Source: Oscillospiraceae bacterium
GTDB lineage: Bacteria > Bacillota > Clostridia > Oscillospirales > Oscillospiraceae
Assembly: GCA_017501805.1 (NCBI GenBank)
Contig: JAFVWG010000295.1
Span: 1-17,123 of the forward strand
Length of the DNA: 17,123 bases
Direction of reading: 5' to 3'
In this document: in pieces, positions 7,442-14,363 of the stretch
Layout: each line of letters starts with the position of its first letter
Numbering within the stretch: the stretch's first letter is position 1
The notes under the pieces: generated by a model
Seen by the model: only the letters and a program-made list of their open reading frames with translations
Database searches by the model: none
What the model was told of the DNA's origin: nothing
Position numbers and translations under genes: made by a program

Positions 7442-7467
7442 GACCTGAAATGAGAGAGGTGAACAAC

Positions 7468-7668
7468 ATGAAGGAAGGCATCCATCCCAACTACGAGAAG
7501 ACCACGATCCGCTGCGCCTGCGGCGCTGTCATCGAGACCGCTTCGACGAAGCAGGATATCAAGGTCGAAATTTGCTCGAAGTGTCACCCTTTCTACACCG
7601 GCAAGCAGAAGCTGGTGGACACCGGTGGTCGCGTGGACCGCTTCAACAAGAAGTACGGCCTGAAGTGA
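7468..7668 (+). CDS. rpmE: Ribosomal protein L31 (zinc-binding type A)
   Basis: A 66-residue protein of the large ribosomal subunit that bridges to the small subunit. MKEGIHPNYEKTTIRCACG is the typical start, and Cys16, Cys18, Cys36 and Cys39 (CxC and CxxC) form the complete zinc site, so this is the zinc form and not the Cys-less paralogue used under zinc starvation. The ATG at 7468 is chosen over one at 7450 because the purine-rich GAGAGGTGA lies between them at the right distance, and L31 proteins begin MK(E/K)GIHP. It has its own promoter and terminator. Confidence 0.97.
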   Translation: MKEGIHPNYEKTTIRCACGAVIETASTKQDIKVEICSKCHPFYTGKQKLVDTGGRVDRFNKKYGLK

Positions 7669-7676
7669 TCTTCTAT

Positions 7677-7705
7677 AATCCGCACCGAATCGGTGCGGAT
7701 TTTTT
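7677..7705 (+). terminator. rpmE terminator
   Basis: A 10-bp stem (7677-7686 with 7692-7701) has a 5-base loop and a run of T to 7705, 8 bases after the rpmE stop. It stands only 24 bases before hflX. Confidence 0.85.
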
Positions 7706-7729
7706 ATCCTTTGAGAAAGGCGGGCACAT

Positions 7730-8998
7730 ATGGAACGGCTCAACGAAGTGAAAATCGAAAAAGCGGTGCTCGCCGGTCTCAACGCCGATGTGTTCACCCG
7801 GGAGGAAACCGCGACGGATGCCTCGCTCGACGAGCTGGAGGCGCTTCTGGAAACTGCCGGCGGGACCTGCGCGGCAAAGCTTTTGCAGAACCGACACGCG
7901 CCCGATCCCCACAGCTTCCTCGGAGAGGGAAAAGCACAGGAGCTGAAGGAACTGATCGAAAACGAGGAAGCGGATCTCGCAATTTTCGACAATGAGCTGT
8001 CGCCCTCGCAGATCCGTGCGCTGGAGGAGATCCTCGGCGTGCCCGTTCTGGACCGCAGCGCACTGATCCTGGATATTTTCGCGCAGCGCGCAAAGACGCG
8101 CGAGGGACGCCTGCAGGTCGAACTGGCGCAGTATAAATATCTGCTGCCGAAGCTCAGCGGAATGGGCAAGTCCATGTCCCGCCTCGGCGGCGGCATCGGT
8201 ACGCGCGGACCGGGTGAAACAAAGCTGGAAACGGACCGCCGCCACATCCGTGAGCGGATGGGAAGGCTGGAGCAGGAGCTGCGCGAGGTGCGGCAGGTAC
8301 GCGCCGTGCAGAGACGGCAGAGACAGAAAAACTCCGTGCCGGTCGCGGCACTCGTCGGCTACACCAACGCGGGAAAATCCACGATCCTCAACGCGCTGAC
8401 GGACGCGGGCATCCCTGCAAACAACCGACTGTTCGACACGCTGGACACGACCACGCGTCAGCTCACGGTCTCCGACACACTTTCGGTCCTGCTCAGCGAC
8501 ACGGTCGGATTTATCTCCAAGCTGCCGCACCACCTCGTGGAGGCCTTCAAGGCAACGCTGGAGGAGCTGAGCTATGCGGATCTTCTGATCCACGTGATCG
8601 ACGCCTCCGACCCGGAGCGGGAGGAGCATATCCGCGTTGTGGAGAAGCTGATCTCGCAACTTGCAAAAGAGGACACGCCGGTCGTTTTGTGTTATAATAA
8701 ATGTGATCTTGCCGATCCCGCGGAGCTGCCGCGCGATCGGGAAGCGGTTTTGCTCTGCGCGAAGTCGGGTGAGGGGAAGCAGTCCCTCCTCGATGCGATC
8801 GAAGCGCATCTGTCCAAGGGGCAGCGGCACGCGAGATTTTTGCTGCCCTATTCTATGGGCGGACAGGTCGAAACGCTGCATAAGACCGCCAAGGTGCTCG
8901 CCTGCGACTATACCGAGCGCGGGATCGAGATCGAGGTCATCTGCGACGCGGAGACCTTCGGAAGACTGGGCGACTGCCTGCTGGAGGAACTGCCATGA
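7730..8998 (+). CDS. hflX: Ribosome-associated GTPase HflX
   Basis: HflX splits stalled 70S ribosomes and associates with the 50S subunit in heat or antibiotic stress. The 422 residues show the N-terminal HflX domain (DPHSFLGEGKAQEL, then DIFAQRAKTREGRLQVELAQ and GGGIGTRGPGETKLE), a charged coiled-coil around 170-200, and the G domain with G1 GYTNAGKS at 210-217, G3 DTVGF from 257, G4 NKCD at 323-326 and G5 CAKSGEG near 343. All GTPase motifs are intact. The ATG at 7730 follows a GAGAAAGG ribosome site. There is no room for a complete promoter between the rpmE terminator and the gene, so transcription comes from read-through or a promoter overlapping the end of rpmE. The stop overlaps the yigZ start (ATGA). 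Confidence 0.96.
   Translation: MERLNEVKIEKAVLAGLNADVFTREETATDASLDELEALLETAGGTCAAKLLQNRHAPDPHSFLGEGKAQELKELIENEEADLAIFDNELSPSQIRALEEILGVPVLDRSALILDIFAQRAKTREGRLQVELAQYKYLLPKLSGMGKSMSRLGGGIGTRGPGETKLETDRRHIRERMGRLEQELREVRQVRAVQRRQRQKNSVPVAALVGYTNAGKSTILNALTDAGIPANNRLFDTLDTTTRQLTVSDTLSVLLSDTVGFISKLPHHLVEAFKATLEELSYADLLIHVIDASDPEREEHIRVVEKLISQLAKEDTPVVLCYNKCDLADPAELPRDREAVLLCAKSGEGKQSLLDAIEAHLSKGQRHARFLLPYSMGGQVETLHKTAKVLACDYTERGIEIEVICDAETFGRLGDCLLEELP
8670..8698 (+). promoter_or_regulatory. Candidate promoter inside hflX
   Basis: AGGACA (8670-8675), a 17-base spacer and TGT plus a perfect TATAAT (8693-8698) give an extended -10 promoter inside the codons for the G4 motif. The surrounding codons (gtt ttg tgt tat aat aaa tgt gat) are unusually AT-ending for this gene. 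It would supply yigZ, dgt, dnaG and rpoD independently of hflX. Confidence 0.35.
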
Positions 8999-9648
8999 TG
9001 GAGGAATATCTCGTACCGACCCAAGCGGCGGATGCGGAATTTATCCAGCAGCGCTCCCGCTTTATCGGGCATATTTTTCCTGTGGAGAACGAGGAAGAGG
9101 CGCTGACGTATCTGAAGCAGATGCGGGAGACGTACTGGAACGCGACCCACAATGTCTACGCCTATATCATCCACGGCGGAGCGACGCGCTACAGCGACGA
9201 CTCCGAGCCGCAGGGAACGGCGGGGATGCCGGTGCTCGACGTGCTGAGAAAGACCGGGCTTGAAAACGTGCTCTGCGTCGTGACGCGGTACTTCGGCGGC
9301 ATCCTGCTCGGTGCGGGCGGTCTCGTCCGCGCCTACACAAAGAGCGCAAGCCTTGCCGTGGAAGCGGCGGGCATTTCCAAAAAACAGGTCTGGGTCGCGG
9401 TGGACGTACCTTGCCCCTACGCGATCTATGAGCGTCTGCGGCGCGAGGTATCCGACTGCGGCGGACAGATCACGGACACGGAATTCGGCGCGGAGGTACT
9501 GATCCACGCCATCGTGCCGCGTGCGGCGAAGGAAACCCTCCTTGCGGGGATCGTGGACGCTTCGCTGGGACAGACGGAAGGCATCGTTACGGGAGAGGAG
9601 TACCGGGCATTTCCGGTGGAAAGGCAGGCAGCCGATGAACATCCGTGA
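8995..9648 (+). CDS. yigZ: YigZ/IMPACT family protein (UPF0029)
   Basis: A 217-residue protein of the YigZ/YvyE family, related to the N-terminal domain of eukaryotic IMPACT, a translation-stress regulator. Its biochemical role in bacteria is unclear. The hallmark is present: SRFIGHIFPV at the N-terminus, SDDSEPQGTAGMPVLDVL, and VVTRYFGGILLGAGGLVRAY in the middle, followed by a C-terminal ferredoxin-like DUF1949-type region. The ATG overlaps the hflX stop by 4 bases, and the 3' end overlaps dgt by 14 bases, so it is co-translated within the hflX-rpoD run. Its company with HflX fits a ribosome-linked function, but that is only context. Confidence 0.93.
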   Translation: MMEEYLVPTQAADAEFIQQRSRFIGHIFPVENEEEALTYLKQMRETYWNATHNVYAYIIHGGATRYSDDSEPQGTAGMPVLDVLRKTGLENVLCVVTRYFGGILLGAGGLVRAYTKSASLAVEAAGISKKQVWVAVDVPCPYAIYERLRREVSDCGGQITDTEFGAEVLIHAIVPRAAKETLLAGIVDASLGQTEGIVTGEEYRAFPVERQAADEHP

Positions 9649-10639
9649 AAAAATGGAGCAGGCGGAATACACCGATCTGCTTCCGATTGCGGCACACGCC
9701 GCCAAGAGCAAGGGACGCCCGCGCGCGGAGACGGAGAGCGACGTTCGCACCTGCTTCCAGCGGGATACCGACCGCATCCTGCACAGCAAATCCTTCCGCA
9801 GACTGATGCACAAGACGCAGGTGTTCCTGCGCCCGGAGGGTGACCACTACCGCACCCGTATGACGCACACGCTGGAGGTCTCGCGCATTGGAAGAACGAT
9901 CGCGCGTGCGCTGCAGCTCAACGAGGATCTCACCGAGGCGATCGCGCTGGGACATGATCTGGGGCACACGCCCTTCGGTCACGCCGGCGAGGTGGCACTC
10001 ACGGAGATCACGGGTAAGCCCTTCCGCCACAACGAGCAGTCCCTGCGCGTTGTGGACAAGCTCGAAAACGAAGGCGCGGGGCTCAACCTGACCTTTGAGA
10101 CGCGCATGGGCATCGTGGGGCACACGGGAGAGCTGATCCCCGAGACGCTGGAGGGGCAGATCATCCGCTGCGCGGATCGGATCGCCTATCTCAACCACGA
10201 CATTGACGACGCGATGCGCGCGGAGATCCTCAAGGAGCGGGATATCCCGCACGCCATCGTAAATGTGCTCGGTGACCGCCACTCGGCACGGATCAACACG
10301 CTGGTCGAGGACGCAATCGCCGCATCCGCAGCTGCCGGGAAGATCTGCATGACGCCGCAGGTCGCCGAGGCGATGGAGGCTCTGCGCGAATTTATGTTTG
10401 AACACGTCTACCGCAACCCGAAGGCCAAGGGCGAGGAGTCCAAGGCCCGAGAGGTCATTATGCGGCTGTATGAATACTATGCGAGGCATCCGGAGAAGCT
10501 GCCGCAGACCTTTTTGCCGCAGCTGGACTTCGAGGGGACGGACCGCGCCGCCTGCGACTATATCGCGGGCATGACGGATAAATTTGCCGTCAGCACCTTC
10601 TCGGAGCTGTTTATTCCGATGTCCTGGCAGATGCGATAA
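9635..10639 (+). CDS. dgt: dGTP triphosphohydrolase-like HD protein
   Basis: HD-domain phosphohydrolase of the dGTPase family, which converts dNTPs to deoxynucleosides and triphosphate and helps balance DNA precursor pools. The 334 residues are the short Firmicutes form. Metal-binding residues are complete: His78 in RMTHTLEVSRIGR, His107-Asp108 in GHDLGHTPFGH and Asp181 in CADRIAYLNHD. The RSF-like KSFRRLMHKTQV motif precedes them. The ATG at 9635 has AAAGGCAGG upstream, and the frame upstream of it is antisense-like noise overlapping yigZ. It precedes dnaG and rpoD, as commonly in Clostridia. True substrate range cannot be read from sequence. Confidence 0.93.
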   Translation: MNIREKMEQAEYTDLLPIAAHAAKSKGRPRAETESDVRTCFQRDTDRILHSKSFRRLMHKTQVFLRPEGDHYRTRMTHTLEVSRIGRTIARALQLNEDLTEAIALGHDLGHTPFGHAGEVALTEITGKPFRHNEQSLRVVDKLENEGAGLNLTFETRMGIVGHTGELIPETLEGQIIRCADRIAYLNHDIDDAMRAEILKERDIPHAIVNVLGDRHSARINTLVEDAIAASAAAGKICMTPQVAEAMEALREFMFEHVYRNPKAKGEESKAREVIMRLYEYYARHPEKLPQTFLPQLDFEGTDRAACDYIAGMTDKFAVSTFSELFIPMSWQMR

Positions 10640-10671
10640 AGAGACGATAATCGGGGAAAGGAGGAACGCAA

Positions 10672-12414
10672 ATGGCATTTCCGACCGCATTTTTGGATGA
10701 ACTGACCGCACGAAATCCCATCGAAGAAGTGGTGGGCCAATACGTTTCTCTCAGCCGAAAAGGTTCCAACCTCTTCGGCCTTTGCCCGTTCCACAGTGAA
10801 AAAACCGGCTCGTTCTCCGTGCAGCCGGAAAAGGGCATTTATTATTGCTTCGGCTGCCACAAGGGCGGCGGCGTGATCCAGTTCGCGATGGAGATCGAAA
10901 ACCTCGACTTCCCCGACGCGGTGCGCTGGCTCGCCAAACGCGCGGGTATGGAGGTGCCGGAGGACAACACACGCCGCGAGGGATACCATCGGCAGGAGCG
11001 GCTCAGAGAGCTCTGCCGCGAAGCGGCGCGCTTTTTCCACGCACAGCTTTCTACGGACGGCGCGAAGGCGGCGCGGGAATATCTTGCAAAACGACAGGTC
11101 AGCGGCGCGATCGTCAAGCGTTTCGGGCTCGGCTTCTCGCCGAACGCATGGACGGGGCTGATCGATGCGATGAAGGCGAAGGGCTATAACGAACAGGAGC
11201 TTCTGACCGCCGGGCTTGCCGTCCGTCATCCGACCAAGGGGACGATCTACGACCGCTTCCGCAACCGACTGATGTTCCCCATCATCGATGTGCGCGGCAA
11301 CGTGATCGGCTTCGGCGGACGCGTCCTCGACGATTCCACGCCGAAATACCTCAACTCTTCGGAGACGCCGATCTTCAACAAACGGAAGAATCTCTTTGCG
11401 CTCAACTACGCGAAAAAGACAAAAGAGGAGATGCTGATCCTCACAGAGGGCTATATGGACGCGATCTCCCTGCACCAGTTCGGCTTTGACTGCGCGGTTG
11501 CATCGCTCGGCACGGCTTTGACCGAGGAACACGCGAATCTGCTCTCCAAATACACGCAGAAGGTCATTTTGACCTACGACGGTGATGAGGCGGGACAGAA
11601 TGCCACGCGCCGCGCCGCGCCGATCCTGGAAAAGGCCGGGCTCAGCGTTCGCATTCTCAAAATGCAGGGCGCGAAGGATCCCGATGAATTTTTGAAAAAA
11701 TACGGTCCGGATGCGTTCCGCGGGCTGCTGAACAATTCGGAAAACCGCGCGCAATATCTGCTCGGTGCGATGCAGCGCAAGTACGATCTTACGCAGGACG
11801 ATCAGAAGGTCGCCTTTCTGAAGGAGGCGGCGTCGTTCCTCGCGGGACTGCCCAATGCCGTGGAGCGGGAGCTGTACACGATCCGTGCGGCGGAGGCCGC
11901 CGGGATCTCTCCCACGGCGCTGAAGACCGAGGTGGAGAAGAACTTCCGCAGACGCAGGGCGGAGCAGAAAAAACGCGAGGAAAAAAAGAATCTGGAGGTC
12001 GCAAACTCCAGACAGCCCGATGAGCGCGCACTGCGCTATGCGAATCTTCGCAGTGCAGTGGCGGAGGAAGGGCTTTTGCGGCTGCTGCTCCGTGAGCCGG
12101 AGCTGTTCACACAGGTGCAGCTCACGCCGGAACACTTCTCCGTTCCGCTGTTCGGACGTGTGTTTGCGATCTGGCGCACGCAGTTTGAGCAGGGCAGGAG
12201 CGTCGGCATCGCCGCACTCGGAGAAAGCTTTGCAAGAGAAGAGATCGCGCACCTGTCGGGCGTGATCCAAAAAGAACAGACGCTGGTGTCCGAAACGGCG
12301 CTCAAGGACTATGTGGGCGTAATTCGGGAAGAATACGAGAAAACGCAGGTTTCTGCGGAAGACCGCCTCAGACAGGCGCACGAGCGTATGAGAGAGAAAC
12401 ATTACGGAGGATAG
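10672..12414 (+). CDS. dnaG: DNA primase
   Basis: Synthesises RNA primers at the replication fork with DnaB helicase. The 580 residues show the N-terminal CHC2 zinc ribbon (Cys38, His41, Cys59, Cys62), the RNA-polymerase-like core including the FGGRVLDD and KYLNSSETPIF motifs, and the TOPRIM metal site with Glu259 in TEGYMD and Asp303, Asp305 in DGDEAG. A Lys/Arg-rich linker near 420-445 leads to the C-terminal helicase-binding domain, which is divergent, as usual. The start follows AAAGGAGG (10656-10663) by 8 bases. It lies 32 bases after dgt and 3 bases before the rpoD start, the classic macromolecular-synthesis order. Confidence 0.98.
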   Translation: MAFPTAFLDELTARNPIEEVVGQYVSLSRKGSNLFGLCPFHSEKTGSFSVQPEKGIYYCFGCHKGGGVIQFAMEIENLDFPDAVRWLAKRAGMEVPEDNTRREGYHRQERLRELCREAARFFHAQLSTDGAKAAREYLAKRQVSGAIVKRFGLGFSPNAWTGLIDAMKAKGYNEQELLTAGLAVRHPTKGTIYDRFRNRLMFPIIDVRGNVIGFGGRVLDDSTPKYLNSSETPIFNKRKNLFALNYAKKTKEEMLILTEGYMDAISLHQFGFDCAVASLGTALTEEHANLLSKYTQKVILTYDGDEAGQNATRRAAPILEKAGLSVRILKMQGAKDPDEFLKKYGPDAFRGLLNNSENRAQYLLGAMQRKYDLTQDDQKVAFLKEAASFLAGLPNAVERELYTIRAAEAAGISPTALKTEVEKNFRRRRAEQKKREEKKNLEVANSRQPDERALRYANLRSAVAEEGLLRLLLREPELFTQVQLTPEHFSVPLFGRVFAIWRTQFEQGRSVGIAALGESFAREEIAHLSGVIQKEQTLVSETALKDYVGVIREEYEKTQVSAEDRLRQAHERMREKHYGG

Positions 12415-12417
12415 AGT

Positions 12418-13572
12418 ATGGCAAATATGCCGGAAGCGATCCGCGCAATGGACTGGAACGAAACAGACAGCGCACTGCTGCTTGCGCTGTACCGAAAAGC
12501 CAAACGCACCGGCTGTGTGTCCTCGCGCAGCCTGATGGAAACGATGGACACCATCGGTGCTTCGGAGGAACAGATCGAGCAGGTGTTTGATCTCTTTGAA
12601 AAGGATGGGATCGTGATCGAGCTTTCCGAGCTTCGGATGATCCCGGAAGAACCGCAGGAGGAGACAGATCCTTCCGCCGAGGAGCTTGAGGAGATCGAAC
12701 AGGACGAGGAGGAAGAGGAGAAGAATCTCGCCATCCCCGAAGAAACGCAGACCGATGACAGCGTAAAGATGTACCTGCGCGATATCGGTAAGATCAGCCT
12801 CCTCAGCCCCGAGGAGGAGCTTGAGGTCGCAAAACGTGTCCGCGAGGGCGATCCCGCAGCGAAAAAACGTATGATCGAGGCAAATCTGCGGCTGGTCGTT
12901 TCCGTTGCCAAGCGGCACATGGGACGCGGCTTGTCGATGCTTGATCTGGTGCAGGAGGGAAACATCGGACTGCTCCGCGCGGTGGAGAAATTCGACTATG
13001 CGCGCGGCTATAAATTCTCCACCTACGCCACTTGGTGGATCCGACAGGCGATCTCCCGCGCACTTGCCGATCAGGGACGCACCATCCGCGTTCCCGTGCA
13101 TATGATGGAGACCATCAACCGCATTTCCCGCACGAGCCGCCTGCTTATGCAGGAGCTGGGACGGGAGCCGACCACACAGGAGATCGCCGAACAGCTCGAT
13201 ATGAAGAGCGAAAAGGTCGAGGAGATCCTGAGCCTTACCCGCGAGCCGATCTCTCTGGAAGCCCCCGCGAACAACGACGACGGAAGCAGCAACTTCGGGC
13301 AGATGCTCGAAGACGACCACACGCCGCAGCCTGCGGAGGAGACCGCTAAGCTTATGCTGCGGGAGCAGATGGATATGGTGCTCAAGCGGCTGTCGCCGCG
13401 CGAGGAGCGTGTGCTCCGTCTGCGCTTCGGACTGGAGGGGGACAGGGTGCATACCCTGGAGGAAGTCGGACAGCTTCTGAATGTCACGCGCGAGCGAGTC
13501 CGTCAGATCGAGCACAAGGCGCTCCGCAAGCTGCACAGCCCCGCAAACCGCCGTCCGCTGGAGGGCTTTTGA
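12418..13572 (+). CDS. rpoD: RNA polymerase housekeeping sigma factor (sigma-A/sigma-70)
   Basis: Directs RNA polymerase to vegetative promoters like those seen in this window. The 384 residues contain a region 1.1-like N-terminus (1-70), a very acidic linker (about 75-110), region 1.2 from DDSVKMYLRDIG at 113, region 2 with NLRLVVSVAKRH and the -10-reading segment STYATWWIRQAI from 201, region 3, and region 4.2 helix-turn-helix HTLEEVGQLLNVTRERVRQI from 345. The tail LHSPANRRPLEGF is slightly unlike the usual LRDF ending. GGAGG (12406-12410) precedes the ATG by 7 bases and overlaps the last dnaG codons. No clear terminator follows before the acpP promoter. Confidence 0.98.
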   Translation: MANMPEAIRAMDWNETDSALLLALYRKAKRTGCVSSRSLMETMDTIGASEEQIEQVFDLFEKDGIVIELSELRMIPEEPQEETDPSAEELEEIEQDEEEEEKNLAIPEETQTDDSVKMYLRDIGKISLLSPEEELEVAKRVREGDPAAKKRMIEANLRLVVSVAKRHMGRGLSMLDLVQEGNIGLLRAVEKFDYARGYKFSTYATWWIRQAISRALADQGRTIRVPVHMMETINRISRTSRLLMQELGREPTTQEIAEQLDMKSEKVEEILSLTREPISLEAPANNDDGSSNFGQMLEDDHTPQPAEETAKLMLREQMDMVLKRLSPREERVLRLRFGLEGDRVHTLEEVGQLLNVTRERVRQIEHKALRKLHSPANRRPLEGF

Positions 13573-13591
13573 GCCGCGGAAGATTTCCTAC

Positions 13592-13619
13592 TTGACAACG
13601 GCAGAAAAAATCGTATCAT
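13592..13619 (+). promoter_or_regulatory. acpP promoter
   Basis: A perfect TTGACA (13592-13597), a 16-base spacer and TATCAT (13614-13619) are followed by a leader of about 65 bases. It is the only consensus TTGACA -35 box I found in the window. No FapR-type palindrome is seen around it. Confidence 0.65.
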
Positions 13620-13691
13620 TATCAACGTATCCGGTTGCTTTTTTGGAGGCGATACCGGGTGCGAGCAAAAACAATTACGGAGGTAGTACGT

Positions 13692-13910
13692 ATGTTTGAA
13701 AAAATCGCTGCGTATCTGGCTGAACAGCTGGATGTTCCGGCAGACGAAATTTCGATGGAAACGACCTTCGAGTCCCTCGGCATCGATTCTCTGGACACCG
13801 TCGAAATGGTGATGGACCTCGAAGCCGATCTCGGCGTGGAGCTGGAGCTGGACGAAAAGGTTGCTACAGTCGGCGAACTCGTGGACTTTATCGAAAGAAA
13901 AATGGACTGA
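13692..13910 (+). CDS. acpP: Acyl carrier protein
   Basis: Small acidic carrier of acyl chains in fatty acid synthesis, loaded with 4'-phosphopantetheine by AcpS. The 72 residues include the attachment motif GIDSLDTVEMVM with Ser33 and the normal four-helix spacing. The ATG at 13692 follows GGAGG (13679-13683) by 8 bases; an in-frame upstream ATG at 13635 precedes that site and would add a basic, non-homologous extension. It stands alone here, away from any fab gene, between rpoD and the SRP RNA gene. A role in fatty acid synthesis is likely, but a dedicated partner elsewhere cannot be excluded. Confidence 0.93.
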   Translation: MFEKIAAYLAEQLDVPADEISMETTFESLGIDSLDTVEMVMDLEADLGVELELDEKVATVGELVDFIERKMD

Positions 13911-13924
13911 TCGGCCGTGCGGAC

Positions 13925-14233
13925 GCGATGCCGGCCTTCGGCAAGACTGCACTAGTCGGGGAGTTAGCGGTGCCCTGTACCCGCAATCCGCTGCAGCGGG
14001 GATGAATTCCCGACTGAGGACTTGTGTTTTGTCGTCTGTCTTTCGACCCTTCGGTGTTGACGAGTCGGTCTCGCGCAACGGAACACCGTGAACCATGTCA
14101 GGCGGGGAACCGAGCAGCATTAAGCGGAGCGTTTCGTGTGCCGCGGGGATGCCGCCTCTGAGTCGAAGACGAAAGCAACGGGCAGGACGCATTTTCGAAG
14201 TCGGGTGTGCGGTCGTGCCGAAGGTCGGAGCGC
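13925..14233 (+). ncRNA. ffs: Signal recognition particle RNA, large bacterial type
   Basis: RNA scaffold of the SRP, which binds Ffh and targets nascent membrane proteins to FtsY and SecYEG. The Alu domain is recognisable from GTCGGGGAGTTAGCGGTGCC (13955-13974) onward, with the following TGTA and CGCAATCCGC elements. Domain IV is clear: ATGTCAGG (14095-14102), a CGG/CCG stem capped by the tetraloop GGAA (14106-14109), then AGCAGC (14113-14118), the Ffh-binding asymmetric loop. The ends are set by a closing helix: 13931-13943 pairs with 14216-14228 with one G-U, plus three pairs outside it, so both ends are approximate. This is the long Firmicutes form with an Alu domain, not the short 4.5S type. 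It precedes dnaX-ybaB-recR, as in Bacillus. Confidence 0.93.
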
Positions 14234-14263
14234 TGAATACGAGCGGATCGGTACCGAAATATG

Positions 14264-14300
14264 AAATTCCGTCCTCCGGAAGCCGGAGGACGGAATTTTT
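14264..14300 (+). terminator. Terminator after the SRP RNA
   Basis: A perfect 16-bp inverted repeat (14264-14279 with 14283-14298) has a 3-base loop and a T run to 14300. It is the strongest terminator of the window and insulates dnaX from ffs. Confidence 0.93.
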
Positions 14301-14304
14301 CTCT

Positions 14305-14332
14305 TTGCCACAGGCGGTTTTTATGCTATACT
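14305..14332 (+). promoter_or_regulatory. dnaX-ybaB-recR promoter
   Basis: TTGCCA (14305-14310), a 16-base spacer and TATACT (14327-14332) start directly after the ffs terminator. The predicted transcription start is near 14339, leaving a short leader with the ribosome site AAAGGAAGG before dnaX. Confidence 0.65.
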
Positions 14333-14363
14333 GAATAAAATGACCGGAAAGGAAGGTCTTCGG

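Noticed and set aside
6079..8247. Minus-strand open frame of 722 codons across tmcAL, rpmE and hflX
   Set aside because: Runs through two intergenic gaps and three well-supported genes; no recognisable motif or start site.
10558..13536. Minus-strand open frame of 992 codons opposite dnaG and rpoD
   Set aside because: It lies antisense to two certain genes and has Arg/Leu/His-rich, low-information sequence with no ribosome site. Stop-free antisense frames follow from the rarity of TTA, CTA and TCA codons in GC-rich genes.
13635..13691. N-terminally extended acyl carrier protein from an upstream ATG
   Set aside because: The extension is basic and unlike any carrier protein, and the GGAGG site fits the ATG at 13692.
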